The notes under the pieces are model-generated. The model was not told the origin of the DNA and did no database searches. It saw only the letters and a list, made by a program, of their open reading frames with translations. The translations under genes were made by a program, and so were the position numbers. A stretch of DNA of 64,000 nt from Scenedesmus sp. ARA3 (taxonomy: Eukaryota; Chlorophyta; Chlorophyceae; Sphaeropleales; Scenedesmaceae): assembly GCA_004335835.1 (NCBI GenBank), contig RWJK01001752.1, forward strand, positions 1 to 64,000. Direction: 5' to 3'. Of this stretch, positions 63,657-64,000 are shown piece after piece; position 1 is the first letter of the stretch; every line of letters starts with the position of its first letter.

Positions 63657-64000
63657 GATGCAGTGATGGCAGTGCCTGACAGCAATGGTGTAGCCCAGCT
63701 GTGCTACGGCAGTTATGCAGGAAGGGACGGCGCCCTGCAGAAGTCTAGTGCATGCACGCTGCAGCTGCATAAAACCGGTGCCCTGCATGTGCTTCTTGTC
63801 CGCACTAGCAGCAGCCGCCTTTATACCTGAAATCATCATTCATTCAAAGCTTGCCCATGAGAGCAGCAGCTGTGGGCTTGGTTTACAGCTACTTCACATC
63901 TTCACAAACCAACATCGTTTCTGAGGGCCTAGTGTTGCTCAGAACATGCTATGCCATTGTCATCCTTATCGCATGATGTGCCACCCTGTCTTTAGAGGTG
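62849..64000 (+). CDS. Alpha/beta hydrolase, chloroplast type, 3' truncated
   Basis: The window holds only the first exons. Exons 63051-63241 and 63484-63620 join in phase and encode an Arg/Ala/Ser-rich stretch (ARRQRIVARSNTASE) typical of a transit peptide, then FDDDLQHQLEFYDWKWGSKI and GPPLLLVHGFGVGAYHFDRN. The W-x-W and HGFG oxyanion-hole motifs with GAYHFDRNIPELA match plant and algal plastid alpha/beta hydrolases of the pheophytinase-like and HAD-linked group. The nucleophile elbow and catalytic triad lie beyond the window, so the substrate cannot be named. Exon 1 is placed at 62849-62895 (MILRGRPGLAAQQHR) because its donor GTGGGT has the phase required downstream. An ATG at 62654 would need a weak donor. 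A CAG run follows the last donor. Confidence 0.72.
63627..63656 (+). repeat. (CAG)10 tract in hydrolase intron
   Basis: Ten CAG units begin six bases inside the donor of the exon ending at 63620. Confidence 0.9.

Overview
This is nuclear DNA of a green alga. The evidence is intron-dense genes whose donors are almost all GTG-type (GTGAG, GTGGG, GTGCG) and whose acceptors are CAG, often reached through a CTG run; heavy CAG/CTG repeats inside exons and introns; TGTAA motifs downstream of several stop codons; and gene content including a thylakoid calcium-sensing receptor (CAS) and an intraflagellar-transport protein. A chlorophycean alga with ciliary genes fits best; genus and species cannot be fixed from the sequence alone. 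Exons were joined by hand: every join in the seven complete models keeps the reading frame, and every summed CDS length is a multiple of three. No RNA evidence was available.

Layout. 1-2.4 kb: no recognisable gene. 2597-3657 (-): LSD1-type triple zinc-finger protein, 4 exons. 4313-5777 (-): small lysine-rich conserved-looking protein of unknown function, 6 exons. 6234-9591 (+): chloroplast calcium-sensing receptor CAS, 8 exons. 11117-12666 (+): organellar-type small heat-shock protein, 3 exons, with a heat-shock element and TATA box. 14973-44079 (+): a 48-exon gene for a protein of about 4718 residues resembling TRANK1 (TPR and ankyrin repeat-containing protein 1), with ankyrin repeats, a complete superfamily-1 UvrD-like helicase core, a long helical region and a polyQ/YQ/RGG tail. 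46116-55937 (+): secreted BNR/Asp-box beta-propeller protein, 21 exons. 57740-62276 (-): 11-exon gene joining a NEK6/7-like kinase to a full-length IFT57. 62849 to the window end (+): first exons of a chloroplast-type alpha/beta hydrolase, divergent from the kinase gene.

The genes do not form one pathway. Two observations stand out. First, the NEK kinase and the ciliary IFT-B subunit IFT57 join through a phase-matched intron with no stop between them, which predicts a kinase-IFT fusion. Second, introns in three separate genes repeatedly hold extra, often degenerate copies of the neighbouring exon edge with its splice site: about 18 cases, including a roughly 175-bp unit present five times. 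These are decoy splice sites made by local tandem duplication and look like a genome-wide mode of intron growth in this alga.
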